Source: Rhyacichthys aspro (lineage: Eukaryota; Chordata; Actinopteri; Gobiiformes; Rhyacichthyidae). Taken from it: DNA of 64,000 nt. Location: positions 18,732,044-18,796,043 of the forward strand of contig CM072158.1 in assembly GCA_036850595.1 (NCBI GenBank). Reading direction: 5' to 3'. A model generated the notes under the pieces. The model saw only the letters and a list, made by a program, of their open reading frames with translations. It searched no databases and was not told where the DNA came from. This document shows, in pieces, positions 43,001-53,215 of the stretch; positions within the stretch are counted from its first letter, which is position 1; each line of letters begins with the position of its first letter. The position numbers were made by a program, and so were the translations under genes.

Positions 43001-45313
43001 ATAATACATTCGCAGAACCTGAGTTGAAGAAACAGATATTGTGCTATTGTCACCAGAAACTTAAAGTAGTTTTCTCTCTGACTTTACCGTTAACATAAAA
43101 ACGCAGCAGGTTGTGCTCTCAAACCAAAGTATCTCCTTGTCTGTTTTCAAAAGTTTGCAGTTTTGTTGGCTGGTAAACTGAAGCCAAAATGCAACAGAAT
43201 CTAATCTTTTTCAAGTGCAATATGATCAAGTTATAGCACATCTAACAAATAGTATAAAAGATTCAAGTTTTAAGAGGTATCATTACTCTTAGTACCATTA
43301 TAACTCCTCTGACAAATGTAACAATGATCTTTATCACTGTTAACTTTTATATTGCGTATGGCGGCCATTAAAAACTACTCTAATTTCAACAATATGGCAG
43401 CCAAGAGGACTTTATCTCTCACCGACACCTATTTGGCCGACCTCACCATGATCAATAGATTCATTTCTCGAGAAGAGTCTGGCTGTCTTCCACCGCAGCT
43501 CCACCCAACACCCACCTCCAGCGACGTGGTGCATTCATATCTGCTGTTAGCACCAGCAAGAAGAACTGCTGGCACAATCCATTCATTCATTAAAACAGAT
43601 GAGATGATGCAACGTCTTTTTATGACAAACCTCGCACGGCGCCGGAACAGCGTCATTATATAAACTTACTCATACAGTTGCAGGTGTGAAGAAATGATTA
43701 AATGGATGTTTCACAAGTTTAGCTTAGGGAGCTAAATGAACTATTTACTGTCAATAGCACCAGAGGCAGATCTACCATGTCAGAGCTGAGGGGGACAATA
43801 AACTGAAAAAAATCAAAGTAATTCCTGATGCAGATACTGTGGCTTACATCTTTTTTATTTTTATTTTCATGATGAGACATATGTTTATTTGTTTATTTAA
43901 GGCTTCTGTACATTTAATAATGGATATTGAGCACTTTACTTTTTCAGTGACAGTGGCAACAGCAGAATTAATTGAATCGTAAATAATTGTTGTCTCAAAG
44001 TGAGTCCTTTTGCTTTTTTAACTGATAGTAAATTGAAAATTAGAGCGAGTTGAGTTTGAATTGTTTGATTGTTTTAATTTGCTTAGCACAGCATCCAGCG
44101 CTTAATGACATTTAAACTGCACTTATTTGTGGTTTATCGACAAGAAAACTTAGGAAAATACTAGTATTAACAAAGAAAACCCTATAATGTGTGTGCTGTG
44201 GTGCAAAAACTAAACTAAATAAAGCCACACGTGCCTGAACAGAATCAGAATAAGAAGAAAGTCACAAATTGAAGGTCATAACCTGGTGACACTCAATAAA
44301 CAGAGACAATACAATGTGAGCTGTTCACTTAAAAACTCAACTGTGAGGCCACCTTCAACATCAAGATTCAATAAGATTCAATTGTTTATTACCATTTCAA
44401 TGAGAGCATTGATTAGAGTTTGTCTTGGTGATTGCTCAAAAAATAAAAATAAAAATAATAGGCACATAAATATACATTAAGTGTATCAATGAATAAATAC
44501 ATGTCATGTGTCAATGTAAATATCATTAAATAGAAAGAAAGCATAAAAACATACCCAGATGAAAAACAATACAACATTTAAAAACTGTCAGAAAGTGTGT
44601 GTTGCTTTGTGAGAATCCTATAGGAGCCTCAGCTCAGTTTAAAGAGTTTAAAACCTCACAGATTCAGGATCTGTGCTGTTACAGTAGCAACTAGGTCCGC
44701 TTTTAAAATGCTCTGAAATATTTTTCCAGAAGCAACAGGAACAAAAAGTGCATTTTGTGGATGTGAAGGTACTTTTCTGGTCATTTTCTGGCCTAGCTTC
44801 AAAATGATGGAGATATAAACATGAGCCGTACTCCAATAATTCTTGATGCAGTTCTAACTTGCTTTTGTCATCACTGTGTTTAAACTTACATGAAATAAAA
44901 CTAAAAGGAGGAGTCAGAACAGTGTAAAACTGTGAAGGGCCTGGGTCCAGAGGCTTATAATAAATGAGCCTGAAAACAGGGCTGAATGCTTTGAATGATG
45001 CTCACATTTGTTTGTATAAAGGACTTATGCAATAATATAGTTTTACAACCAGCAGCCCTATTGTGGCCACAGAGCAGCACTAACTCCAATTATTGTCTCA
45101 AAAGTCAAATAAAAAGGGAATATATTAATGTGTAAATGTGTTTATGTTTAAATATGTGTAACTGCGGCGACCAACATCATCAGGTCATATGATTCTGTTC
45201 CATTTGTTTTACAAATTCCGAGCCAGTGAAGGTATTCTGTTAGAGACATTGGTCAAAGACACACGCACTTTGAGAAGAGACTGAGTCAAAGCTCAAAAAA
45301 CTGAGAAATTAAG

Positions 45314-47161
45314 ATGATTTCACTTTTGGAAACTGTGGAAGAGGGCGAGATAACATCAGTCCACCCTTTTTCCAGTGAGGAGACCCCTGAGAAGGAGGAA
45401 CAGGTACGAGACCAGATGGGTTTTGATCTAAATTTGTGGAGATTTTGTGTTGAATTTTACTGTTGCCATGAATCGTTTCTAATGTGATTTTCATATTCCT
45501 CTGTTTGTCTTTCATCAGGTGAAGATTATCTCAATCATCAATATTCTCCCTGAGATTATTGTGGAAAAGGTTGAGAAAACAACAGTCCACCCTTTTGCCT
45601 GTGAAGAAACCCTTGAGGCCGAGGAACAGGTACGAGAGGAGATGAGCTTGTACAAAATGTGTAAATATTTTGAAGTAAAAATGCAAAATGGATGTGTTTC
45701 CATTTTATTGAGAAGTAAAAAAATATATATTAAAATTTTTAGAAAATGTAATATTTTATTTAGAAAATGAGATGTAGTTTTTCTGGAAATGTTTATGTTT
45801 CTTAAGTTGTGACCTTTTCTGTTGCCATGAATCATTTCTAATGTGATTTTCATATCCCTCTGTTTGTCTTTCATCAGGTTGAGATCATCTCTCCTAAAAT
45901 GGAGTCTGAGACCAACTCCAGCTCCAGGATTGAGATGAATCCAGCCAGACCGTCCTCAACCCCAGACTGGGCCCAGTCCACAAGCTCCATCTTGGATTTA
46001 CCGATGCTACCCTCGGTTTATGTCGATGAGCTTCTGGAGGAGACACCGGGTTGTTTCAAAAAGTTCAGTTTGAAGAAACTGTTTAGAAACAGCCGAAAGG
46101 AGAAAGAGACAAAAACAACTGCGGACTTCGAACAGAGAAGGATGTTTGACCTCATTAACGACACACAGTCTCAGAGTGTCGACTTCACCAACGATGACGC
46201 CTCTATTCTCCCTGAGATTATTGTGGAAAAGGGTGAGATGACAACAGTCCACCCTTTTTCCAGTGAAGAGACCCTTGAGACTGAAGAACAGGTACGAGAT
46301 GAGTTTGTACAAAATGTGTAAATATTTTTAAGTAAAAATGTGTTTCCATTTTATTGAGAAGTAAAAAACTTTTTATATTTTAGAAAATGTAATATTTTAG
46401 TTGGATTTTGTAGAATCCAGAAGAAAATGAGATGTAGTTTTTCTGGAAATGTTTATGTTTCTCAAGTTGTGACCTTTTCTGTTGCCATGAATCGTTTCTA
46501 ATGTGATTTTCATATCCCTCTGTTTGTCTTTCATCAGGTGAAGATCATCTCTCCTGAAATGGAGTCTGGGACCAACTCCATGATTCCAGCCAGACCGTCG
46601 TCAACCCCAGACTGGGCCCAGTCCACAAGCTCCATCTTGGATTTACCGATGCTACCCTCGGTTTATGTCGATGAGCTTCTGGAGGAGACGGATGAAGTGG
46701 AGCAACGTGGTTGGTTCACTAAGTTCAGCTGGAAGAACCTGTTCCGAAAGAAAGAAGAGAAGAAGGAGAAATATAAAACAAACACAAAGGCTTCTGTGTG
46801 GAAGCGCTTCAAACTGGGCAAAAAGAAAACCCAAGAAGGAGATTTTAAATCAAAAGAATCTCCTAAAACACCAGAGCTCACTACTTCTTTTGAGTTTGAC
46901 TCTTTTGAGAGTAAAAAGATGCCTTTTCTGTCCCAGAGCGCCGACCTCACTGGTGATGAAGACGGTAATGATGATGACAACTTTAGCCTTACCCAGTTTT
47001 TCATGAAAGTGCTTCTGGAGGAGTCTGAGAACGAGGTGGAAGAGGCTGGCACCAGTGAGCCACACAAGTCACGAGGCATCTGGAAGAAGCTGGGAGACAT
47101 TTACTCTGGAGTCCTTCTTTTTTTCGTGTGCCTCATTGCAGTGCTGTTAATGCTGCTTTAA
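45314..47161 (+). CDS. Unrecognised four-exon gene: repeat-modular, probably tail-anchored membrane protein
   Basis: Exons 45314-45403, 45519-45629, 45878-46291 and 46538-47161 are all joined by phase-0 GT-AG introns, giving 412 residues. The start ATG has A at -3. Exons 1-3 each end in a block like VHPFSSEETLE-EEQ. Exons 3 and 4 share a nearly identical block, PARPSSTPDWAQSTSSILD followed by LPMLPSVYVDELLEET. After that block come basic stretches (KKFSLKKLFRN; KFSWKNLFRKK; WKRFKLGKKK), then an acidic, serine-rich part. The last 18 residues (395-412), starting SGVLLFFVCLIAV, form a hydrophobic segment flush with the C-terminus and preceded by GIWKKL, as in tail-anchored proteins. No known domain is recognised. 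The low-complexity acidic/basic composition suggests a disordered cytosolic region held at a membrane, probably the ER or mitochondrial outer membrane (inference). Conserved duplicated exons, intact frame and clean splice sites argue that it is a real gene, not a pseudogene; an additional upstream exon cannot be excluded. Confidence 0.75.
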
Positions 47162-47248
47162 ACTGGAACAAGAACAAACTGAAGCACCAAACTGAGACCA
47201 GAGTGAGCCAGCAACAAGATCCAGATGGCTTACAGCAAAGACTCAGAC

Positions 47249-47327
47249 ATTATTATTATTACTATCATTATTAGTATTATTATAGTATACTATATAATTA
47301 TTAGTGTTAGTATTATTATTAGTAGTA
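47249..47327. repeat. ATT-type microsatellite in the 3' UTR
   Basis: ATT/TAG trinucleotide units, interrupted, lie about 90 bp after the stop codon of the tail-anchored gene and inside its presumed 3' UTR. Confidence 0.8.
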
Positions 47328-47525
47328 ACTAAGGACTCTGGTGAGACCCATCCCTCTACTAACCCATCTCAGACCAGTCGACTGTAGAACTCACGTCTTC
47401 TGTTTCCAAACTACGCCCAGTTACGTTCTTTTCAACCTTTTAACTTTATGACGACTGAGACGACCTACATTATATCATTATTATATATGTTCTGTCAAAT
47501 GATTTGAGCATGAACTAAAACTGTA

Positions 47526-47531
47526 AATAAA
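47526..47531 (+). terminator. Poly(A) signal of the tail-anchored gene
   Basis: A canonical AATAAA lies 365 bp after the stop codon and is followed by a T/G-rich stretch (GTGTCTGTGG). It gives a compact 3' UTR and supports a transcribed gene. Confidence 0.55.
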
Positions 47532-47868
47532 ATGAAGCCCATAAGCTTTAACCATGTGTCTGTGGAAATGTTTGTAGAAATATAAGATTATTAGACAATA
47601 GGCTTCTAACATAAGCTGTGGTTTCATTAAATATGGAGTGAATATAAACAAAAATATATTTCTTTTTGATTCTGACTGAACAGAATAAAGTGTAATATAC
47701 AGTAATATACATGTTAAGTCTTCGTTGCCTTTAGGGAATAATTAAGCCTTTATGTTCTTCTAAATAAATGACAAATGTTCATTGGTAGGTTTTCAGGAAG
47801 AACAAGAAGAATAATAGCACAAAGACAGTCTCCTTCAAAATAAATCACTGATAAAACATTTAAAACTT

Positions 47869-48215
47869 ACACTGTAAATTTTTTCACCGTAAAAACACTG
47901 TAACTTGCTGGCTACTAGTTACCGTGCTTTCTTTGTAATTTGCATTGAATATTTCAACTGTAACATACAGTAACTATTTCCTTGTACGTTGCGGTAAAAT
48001 TACAGTGAAATATTACTGTAATTTTCAGTAAAACTACAACTATATACCAGAATTTTACATTTGACCTTATTTAAGCCTTACTGTAGAAAGTCGGCAATTT
48101 ACTATGTATTGGGTGTGTACATAACTGTAACTACTTGTGAATGTACTAGTAGCCAGTAATTTATTGTAAATTTATGTTAAAAAATCTTGAAAATTACTGT
48201 ACTTTTAATCTGTAT
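47869..48215. repeat. ACTGTAA-rich dispersed fish repeat
   Basis: It begins ACACTGTAAATTTTTTCACC and is dense in CTGTAA, TTACAGT and ACCGT words to about 48215. This matches a very common teleost repeat whose ends read ACACTGTAAAAA. The right boundary is approximate. A further CTGTAAT-rich stretch occurs at 51180-51225, on the other side of the SAMD3-like pseudogene. Confidence 0.6.
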
Positions 48216-48969
48216 ATAATTATATAGATCTAATCAATGCAATACAATACAAAAGAAAATAAGATTTCCAAGATCTTTCATTAACAATCATATATCCATA
48301 TACACAACAACAGTTTCAAGGAAGAAAAAATTAAGGCGCCACTAGCAGTAACTATCAAAAATGTAATACTGTAACTGAACCAAATGTGACTTTCTGACAC
48401 CAACAGAAACTGACTAAACTGGGCCGCACTTTGGACACCGTTGCTCTACGCTGACCATTCAAAAGTTTTTTTTAAAAGTTGCTCACACGTGGGTTGATAC
48501 CTCCCCGCTGCTTCTTTGCTTTGAACCCTGCCTCAGGGTTAATGCCCAAGAAGCACCTGTAAAGTTTCACGTATGTTCACGTATTTTACATGTATCAGGA
48601 GGTGAAAAGAGTTCCAAGAGAGGGACAAATTCTGGAGTAAAGTGTTGAGGATGTAACGGGCACGTTTTGAACTTAAGGCCACGAATGCAGCTGCTGTGAA
48701 ATCATTTCTTACAACAGAAACAGGAACAAAGTGCTAATTATACAGGAGCTGATTTTGAGGAACAACTGTGAAGCGCACTTTGCTGAATTACCAGGAAGGA
48801 AACCTTATGAAAGACTACAGGAGATTTATGAACAGAGGACATTAGATTGGTTGGTGTGAGAAGAGAATGCAGGGGTTCACTCAATATAAAATAAACAAAT
48901 AGTATGAAAGCAGGATTTTAAACCCAGGTAGTAAAAAAAAGCACAAATGCCAAGCAAGTAATGTTATTT

Positions 48970-50265
48970 TTGTTGTACCATACCCTTGAATAAACTCAAG
49001 GGTTCCAGAGCTGTCCTCAGGATATTACAGATTAAACTTATAATAATTGGCCAACAGGGCAGCAAGGCCATTGGTAAAATGTTGATGTGGTCCCATTACC
49101 ACCTGTCCTTCAATGGCCATCATCCAACTTTGGGGCTTCATCATCTCACCTGCAAATAAAGATGTTGTAATCGAGAAGCCTTTCACAACTTGCTTTTTGG
49201 TCAATGTATGGTGAAATAACAATATAATAATAGTTATACTGCCTATTTGGTATGACATGTTAAACTTTTTACATCTTTAATGGTGAAGTACCTTGAACAA
49301 TCAAGCAGGGGGTAGTCTGCAGCTGTGGCGCATGGCTGTAATTGTAAACAAAGTTTACATGCGTCAACAACAAGTGTTAAAATAACCATAAAACACAATA
49401 CAATACAATTTTAATATGATTCTCCAAACTTACATCAGCCTCTAATAGAATGATAGTCTTGGGCTCTTTGAAGTATGCCATCAAGAGGAGAATGACACAT
49501 GCAGCCTTGTCCGATGCCTCTGGGTCGTAATTAGCCAGAATGTTGCCAATGGCTGGATGATGGCTAAGTTCCTGGCAGAACTGAATCAGAGTACTTCCTT
49601 TGTTGTTGAGGGCTTCTTGCAGTTTAGTCAGGATGGTGACATCTGTGAGCAGATTGAAGTGGGAGTAAAGGCTTCTTGGTGAGAAAAGAAAGGGCCATTC
49701 CTCCTTAATCTCTGCAGTTGTTGGGGCAGGGACGATGTTAATGTTCTGACGCTGGAGGATATATCTCTTTCTCATCAGAGGTTCAGCTCTTTCTGCCCCG
49801 TCCATTCTTTCCTCTAAGTAAATAGTGTGCAATTGCCTTTTCATGTCTACCAAGCTTTCCACAGTTTCTCCATCAGGCAGTTCAGTGGGCACCACCTTAC
49901 ACATCCATATTGATCCACTGGACCTCTTGCCATTACTTGAGCCTCATCTGCCGCGGTAGTACGGGGCCTCCTCTCACTGCGTCATCTTGCAAGAGTATTC
50001 CTTCTGTTTTATATTCCACTCTGGATATTATTTGGATGAGAAGAGAATGGCATCCATCTCCGATGATTTCTCCACCTTTTCCAACATCAGCGAAGCACCT
50101 TGGATGATCCCTTACAATGTGTCTGGCGATGGTGTGACACATTGCTTTGGTTGGGTTGGGATCATGCTGGATCATTTGGTCCACCAATAATTTTATCATG
50201 TCCTTCCTGTCGACCGGTGAAGGTTGGGTTTGGATTTCAATGGCTTTTTCAATGGCGGCTGGCAT
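48970..50265 (-). pseudogene. SAMD3-like (fish-expanded uncharacterised family) pseudogene
   Basis: Three coding blocks on the minus strand match the family in order. 50265-49934 holds an MPAAIEKAIEI start and a segment around HPRCFADV...GDGCHSLL. 49904 to about 49438 holds PTELPDGETVESL, YILQRQNIN and ACVILLLMAYFKEP, ending LLEAD at a GTAAG donor. 49149 to about 48970 holds SWMMAIEGQVV, ANYYKFNL and TLEFIQ. The usual function of the family is unknown; many fish genomes hold numerous copies called sterile alpha motif domain-containing 3-like. It is broken in several ways: a stop and frame change between blocks 1 and 2, no in-frame join of block 2 to block 3, and a TAA directly after NYYKFNL in an otherwise conserved stretch. 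No SAM domain itself is visible. Assignment is by recalled resemblance. Confidence 0.7.
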
Positions 50266-50278
50266 CTTGTCCCATTGT

Positions 50279-50310
50279 ACACACACACACAATGACTGTG
50301 TGTGTGTGTG
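50279..50310. repeat. CA/TG inverted repeat (hairpin-forming)
   Basis: Twelve bases of alternating AC are followed by a short AATGAC-type spacer and fourteen bases of alternating TG, so the two arms are complementary. It lies just upstream of the likely start of the SAMD3-like pseudogene. Confidence 0.85.
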
Positions 50311-50339
50311 ACCGACCACAATTTCCACTGCACGCATAA

Positions 50340-52617
50340 TTACGTAATTTACACAGCAGCCTTTGTAGTTAATAAGAGCGTTTTCACCGCTTTAGCGCAA
50401 CTATGCCTCGCGCTGAATGCTACTCCACCACCAGTTCAAACAATATTTCAGTGCTGCACATCCATATCACTGTTTTTATAAACCACAAGGCAGTCTGTAA
50501 ACCACAAGGTCGTTTATTAAAAATAATTACACAATGTAAGTTTAATGTGGATAATTATTACCAATGCAAGATGTCACGTACCGTTTTTCTTTACACCAAA
50601 ATGTGTATTTTTCTTCCAATCGAGAGGACACCATTGCATGCACAAATCTCCTAGACCAGGGTGAGGGGACAGTAGTCGGGAAAATCAGTCACCCAGTATG
50701 CTTCACGTGAAAAAGTTAAATTTAGCTGTAGCTTGGGTTTTGAACCTTGTTACATGAAAGCAAAAAATACAAGAGAAGAGAATAATTTAAGCTAACACTA
50801 AGCCTCTATGTTAGGTAACACGATTAAGGGCACACGCATTTGAGGAAATAAGCCAATATTATACAGAAGCAAGGACAAAGCAAAAACAGTCATAATGGTT
50901 ATTGTGGAAATTAAGATATAGTTACCTTATTAGTTTTGAAGAGTGTAATAAACTGTAGACCTCTAGACACATTGGTTTCCACTGGAGTCAAACGCACCAA
51001 AGCTCAAACTTTCCAACGGTTCCCCGGAAATTCAAATTTTACCAAAATTTTTTGCGATATCACAGCCAACGATTTAAACACTGTATTTTATTGTGAAATA
51101 ATACTCTAATATGTATAAGACTTAACAGTGAAATAGAAAATTTCAATAATTCATTGGAAATATACTGTTATTAAATGTAACGTGCCGAATCCTGTAATTC
51201 TGTAATCCTGTAACAGTAAATAGTGCTTTGTTATCAAAATTAAACACGCTATAAATGTCAGAACTGCCACTTCATTGGTTCGAACATACGTTGGGTCACA
51301 GGAAATTGTATTGTCCAGAGCAGCACATGATGGATTTTTTTAGATGGATTTTTGTGAAATCACAAATCTCAGCAGAACCCAGCTGCTGCCAAAAGTACAC
51401 ATTGGCAGTCTCTGTAATACAGACCAGAACCTCAAGATAAAGACGGATGCTTCAAATGACCTGATGTCACTAAAAATGATGTATTAAATTTGCAGTGTGT
51501 AATTTTTGGCAGAATTGGGTGAGGACATTGTACAATGCAACTCCACGGCTCTACTAACAACTAAAAGACAAGTTATCATTTGGGAGAGTAGCATAAACTA
51601 TCTTTATCAGTCTAATAAGATGCAGCGAAAGCTCTGGTCTCATTTGTTTACGGTGTCAGAACAGTGGAGCACGTACAAAGCCTGTGAATCACATTTTCTA
51701 AGTATGCTATCTGAATTAAGAGAAATACAAATTACTGACATTGCAGTTGGGCTAAGACATTAACGCACGTTTTAAAGCATCAATTGAAGAGGCAGTTCTG
51801 AGTAATGTGTAAACTGAACACATTGCACCTTTAAACAATCAGCAATAGTCAGAAAAGTAACATGTACCCAACCAGATATGATAGTGAATGACTAATAAGA
51901 GCGTGATTCATTGTTTACGGCCTCATGTGCTGCCCAGCTGGGTTGTTAAGCGATCCCAGTGTCTCCGTGCTGAGAATGAGACGATTACATAACACTGACC
52001 TTTGTAAAAACCTTCCACTGTTGCTCTCTCTTTTATCTCTGTTTAAACAGGGCTCAGAAACCATCTTATCTATTTAACGTGAATGAAAGGCGCTTTGAAG
52101 GTCCGTCCAGCGCGCTTGTTTTTGTACCTGCTGCAGACCTGGGGCTACCGCTGACCCCGGTGAAGGAGAAGTTCACAAACCCCCAGAGACTCCAGAGGAA
52201 GGGCTGAGACGTTCGGCCAGTGTTGATGATTTGTTTGAACTTGACAACGTGAGAGAGAAGAGAGTGACCCCGAACTGACCACTGGGGCTGAACTACTGCA
52301 GGAGAAAGGACAGGAGTTATCAGAGTGTGTGTAATCTGTGGATGCACACTTCAAAGACGAGCGAGATGTAATTAAACTCTTTTAAGGTCGGTCGGATTTT
52401 CCACGGAGCAGATCACAGCAGTAGAGTGAAAATGCTGCAAAGCATGGCTCTAAAGGACAAAGATGCATCAGTGTTAGGATTACGAATTTATGACACAGTT
52501 TTTTTCTTTGTATGTGGTACTTCTTTGTACATTATCTGTAGTATCTAGAGAACAGCAATGAACAGCTGTATACAAGCAGTCTTGAAGGTCAGGTTTTGAA
52601 AATATTGCTTGTATGTA
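50340..52617. other. Intergenic region, SAMD3-like pseudogene to Tigger MITE
   Basis: No gene supported. The part at 50990-51230 is AT-rich with CTGTAAT repeats and may belong to the same repeat type as 47869-48215. The stretch at 52060-52350 is locally GC-richer and gives overlapping frames (93 and 69 codons, minus strand) without recognisable domains. It is a candidate noncoding regulatory block. Confidence 0.4.
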
Positions 52618-53215
52618 CAGTTGTCCCTCACTATAACGTGGTTAACCTTTCGTGGTCTCGCTGTTTCGCAGATTTTTTTTAGTGCAATTTTGCATGCTTT
52701 TTTTTACAGCGTATGAATGCGCGTTGTGTTCTGCGTCCTGATTGGCTAAGGGAGAACTCGCGCATTGTGTTCTGCGTCCTGATTGGCTAAAGGTCTGTAA
52801 ACCATTGTCAATCAGTCTCCTCCGTGCCGTGTCTCCTGTACAGTACAGAATGTGTTCAGCCAAATTCAAACATACATCGATCGCTAGCAGTGTGACTCTG
52901 AAGTGCTGTATGTTTGCTGTTTTCTCCCCGACAAAACCCACAATGTCGACGAAACATTCTGCACCGACAAAGACATCTGCGATCGCACCCAAAAGGCAGA
53001 GGAAAATGCTAAGGTTTGAACTTTGAGAGTGTTTAAACAAGAGAGAAATGTGAGAAAATGTTAATGCCTGTCTGAGAAAAGTGTATAAAGTGTGTGGTTT
53101 TACAGCCTTAAAACATATATAATAATTGTAAAAAATAAAGCTGACTACTTCGCGGATTTTTCCTATTGCGGGTTATTTTTAGAACGTAACCCCCGCGATA
53201 AACGAGGGACCACTG
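52618..53215 (+). mobile_element. Tigger/pogo-like nonautonomous element with transposase start
   Basis: A 598-bp element bounded by TA on both sides. The left end CAGTTGTCCCTCACTATAAC and the right end GTTTATCGC...GAGGGACCACTG are inverted: the right reverse complement begins CAGTGGTCCCTCG, the canonical Tigger terminus. Inside, on the plus strand, a frame reaching 53026 contains MSTKHSAPTKTS followed by APKRQRKMLRFEL and a stop. This resembles the N-terminus of Tigger-type transposases (PKRQRKML) before the DNA-binding domain, so the element is a deletion derivative of an autonomous copy. Two 31-bp copies of a TTCTGCGTCCTGATTGGCTAA block, 41 bp apart, lie upstream of that frame and contain inverted CCAAT boxes. 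Confidence 0.8.

Larger units (their letters stand above)
37110..45313. other. Intergenic spacer, arl4a to the tail-anchored gene
   Basis: No gene supported. GC-richer islands at about 37790-38170 and 40940-41350 could be regulatory. The 41240-41360 part is very proline-codon-like (CCCAC-rich) in one strand and yields long chance frames. At 42340-42380 and 42715-42762 two similar stretches (both with CATGG.GTTT and AATC(A)GC cores) suggest an old duplicated repeat. A short AAAAT/AAAATA repeat lies near 44440-44460. Open frames at 41956-42436 and 43352-43663 have no recognisable domain. Confidence 0.45.

Noticed and set aside
43352..43663. 103-codon plus-strand frame as a gene
   Set aside because: The translation looks partly protein-like, but there is no family match, poly(A) or promoter evidence. 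Kept only as part of the spacer.
46663..47100. 145-codon minus-strand frame
   Set aside because: It lies wholly inside exon 4 of the plus-strand novel gene, whose splice sites and repeated protein blocks support the plus strand. The minus frame mirrors that coding bias.
52642..53040. 132-codon minus-strand frame in the Tigger element
   Set aside because: Antisense to the transposase-like start. The termini and the PKRQRKML match support the plus strand.
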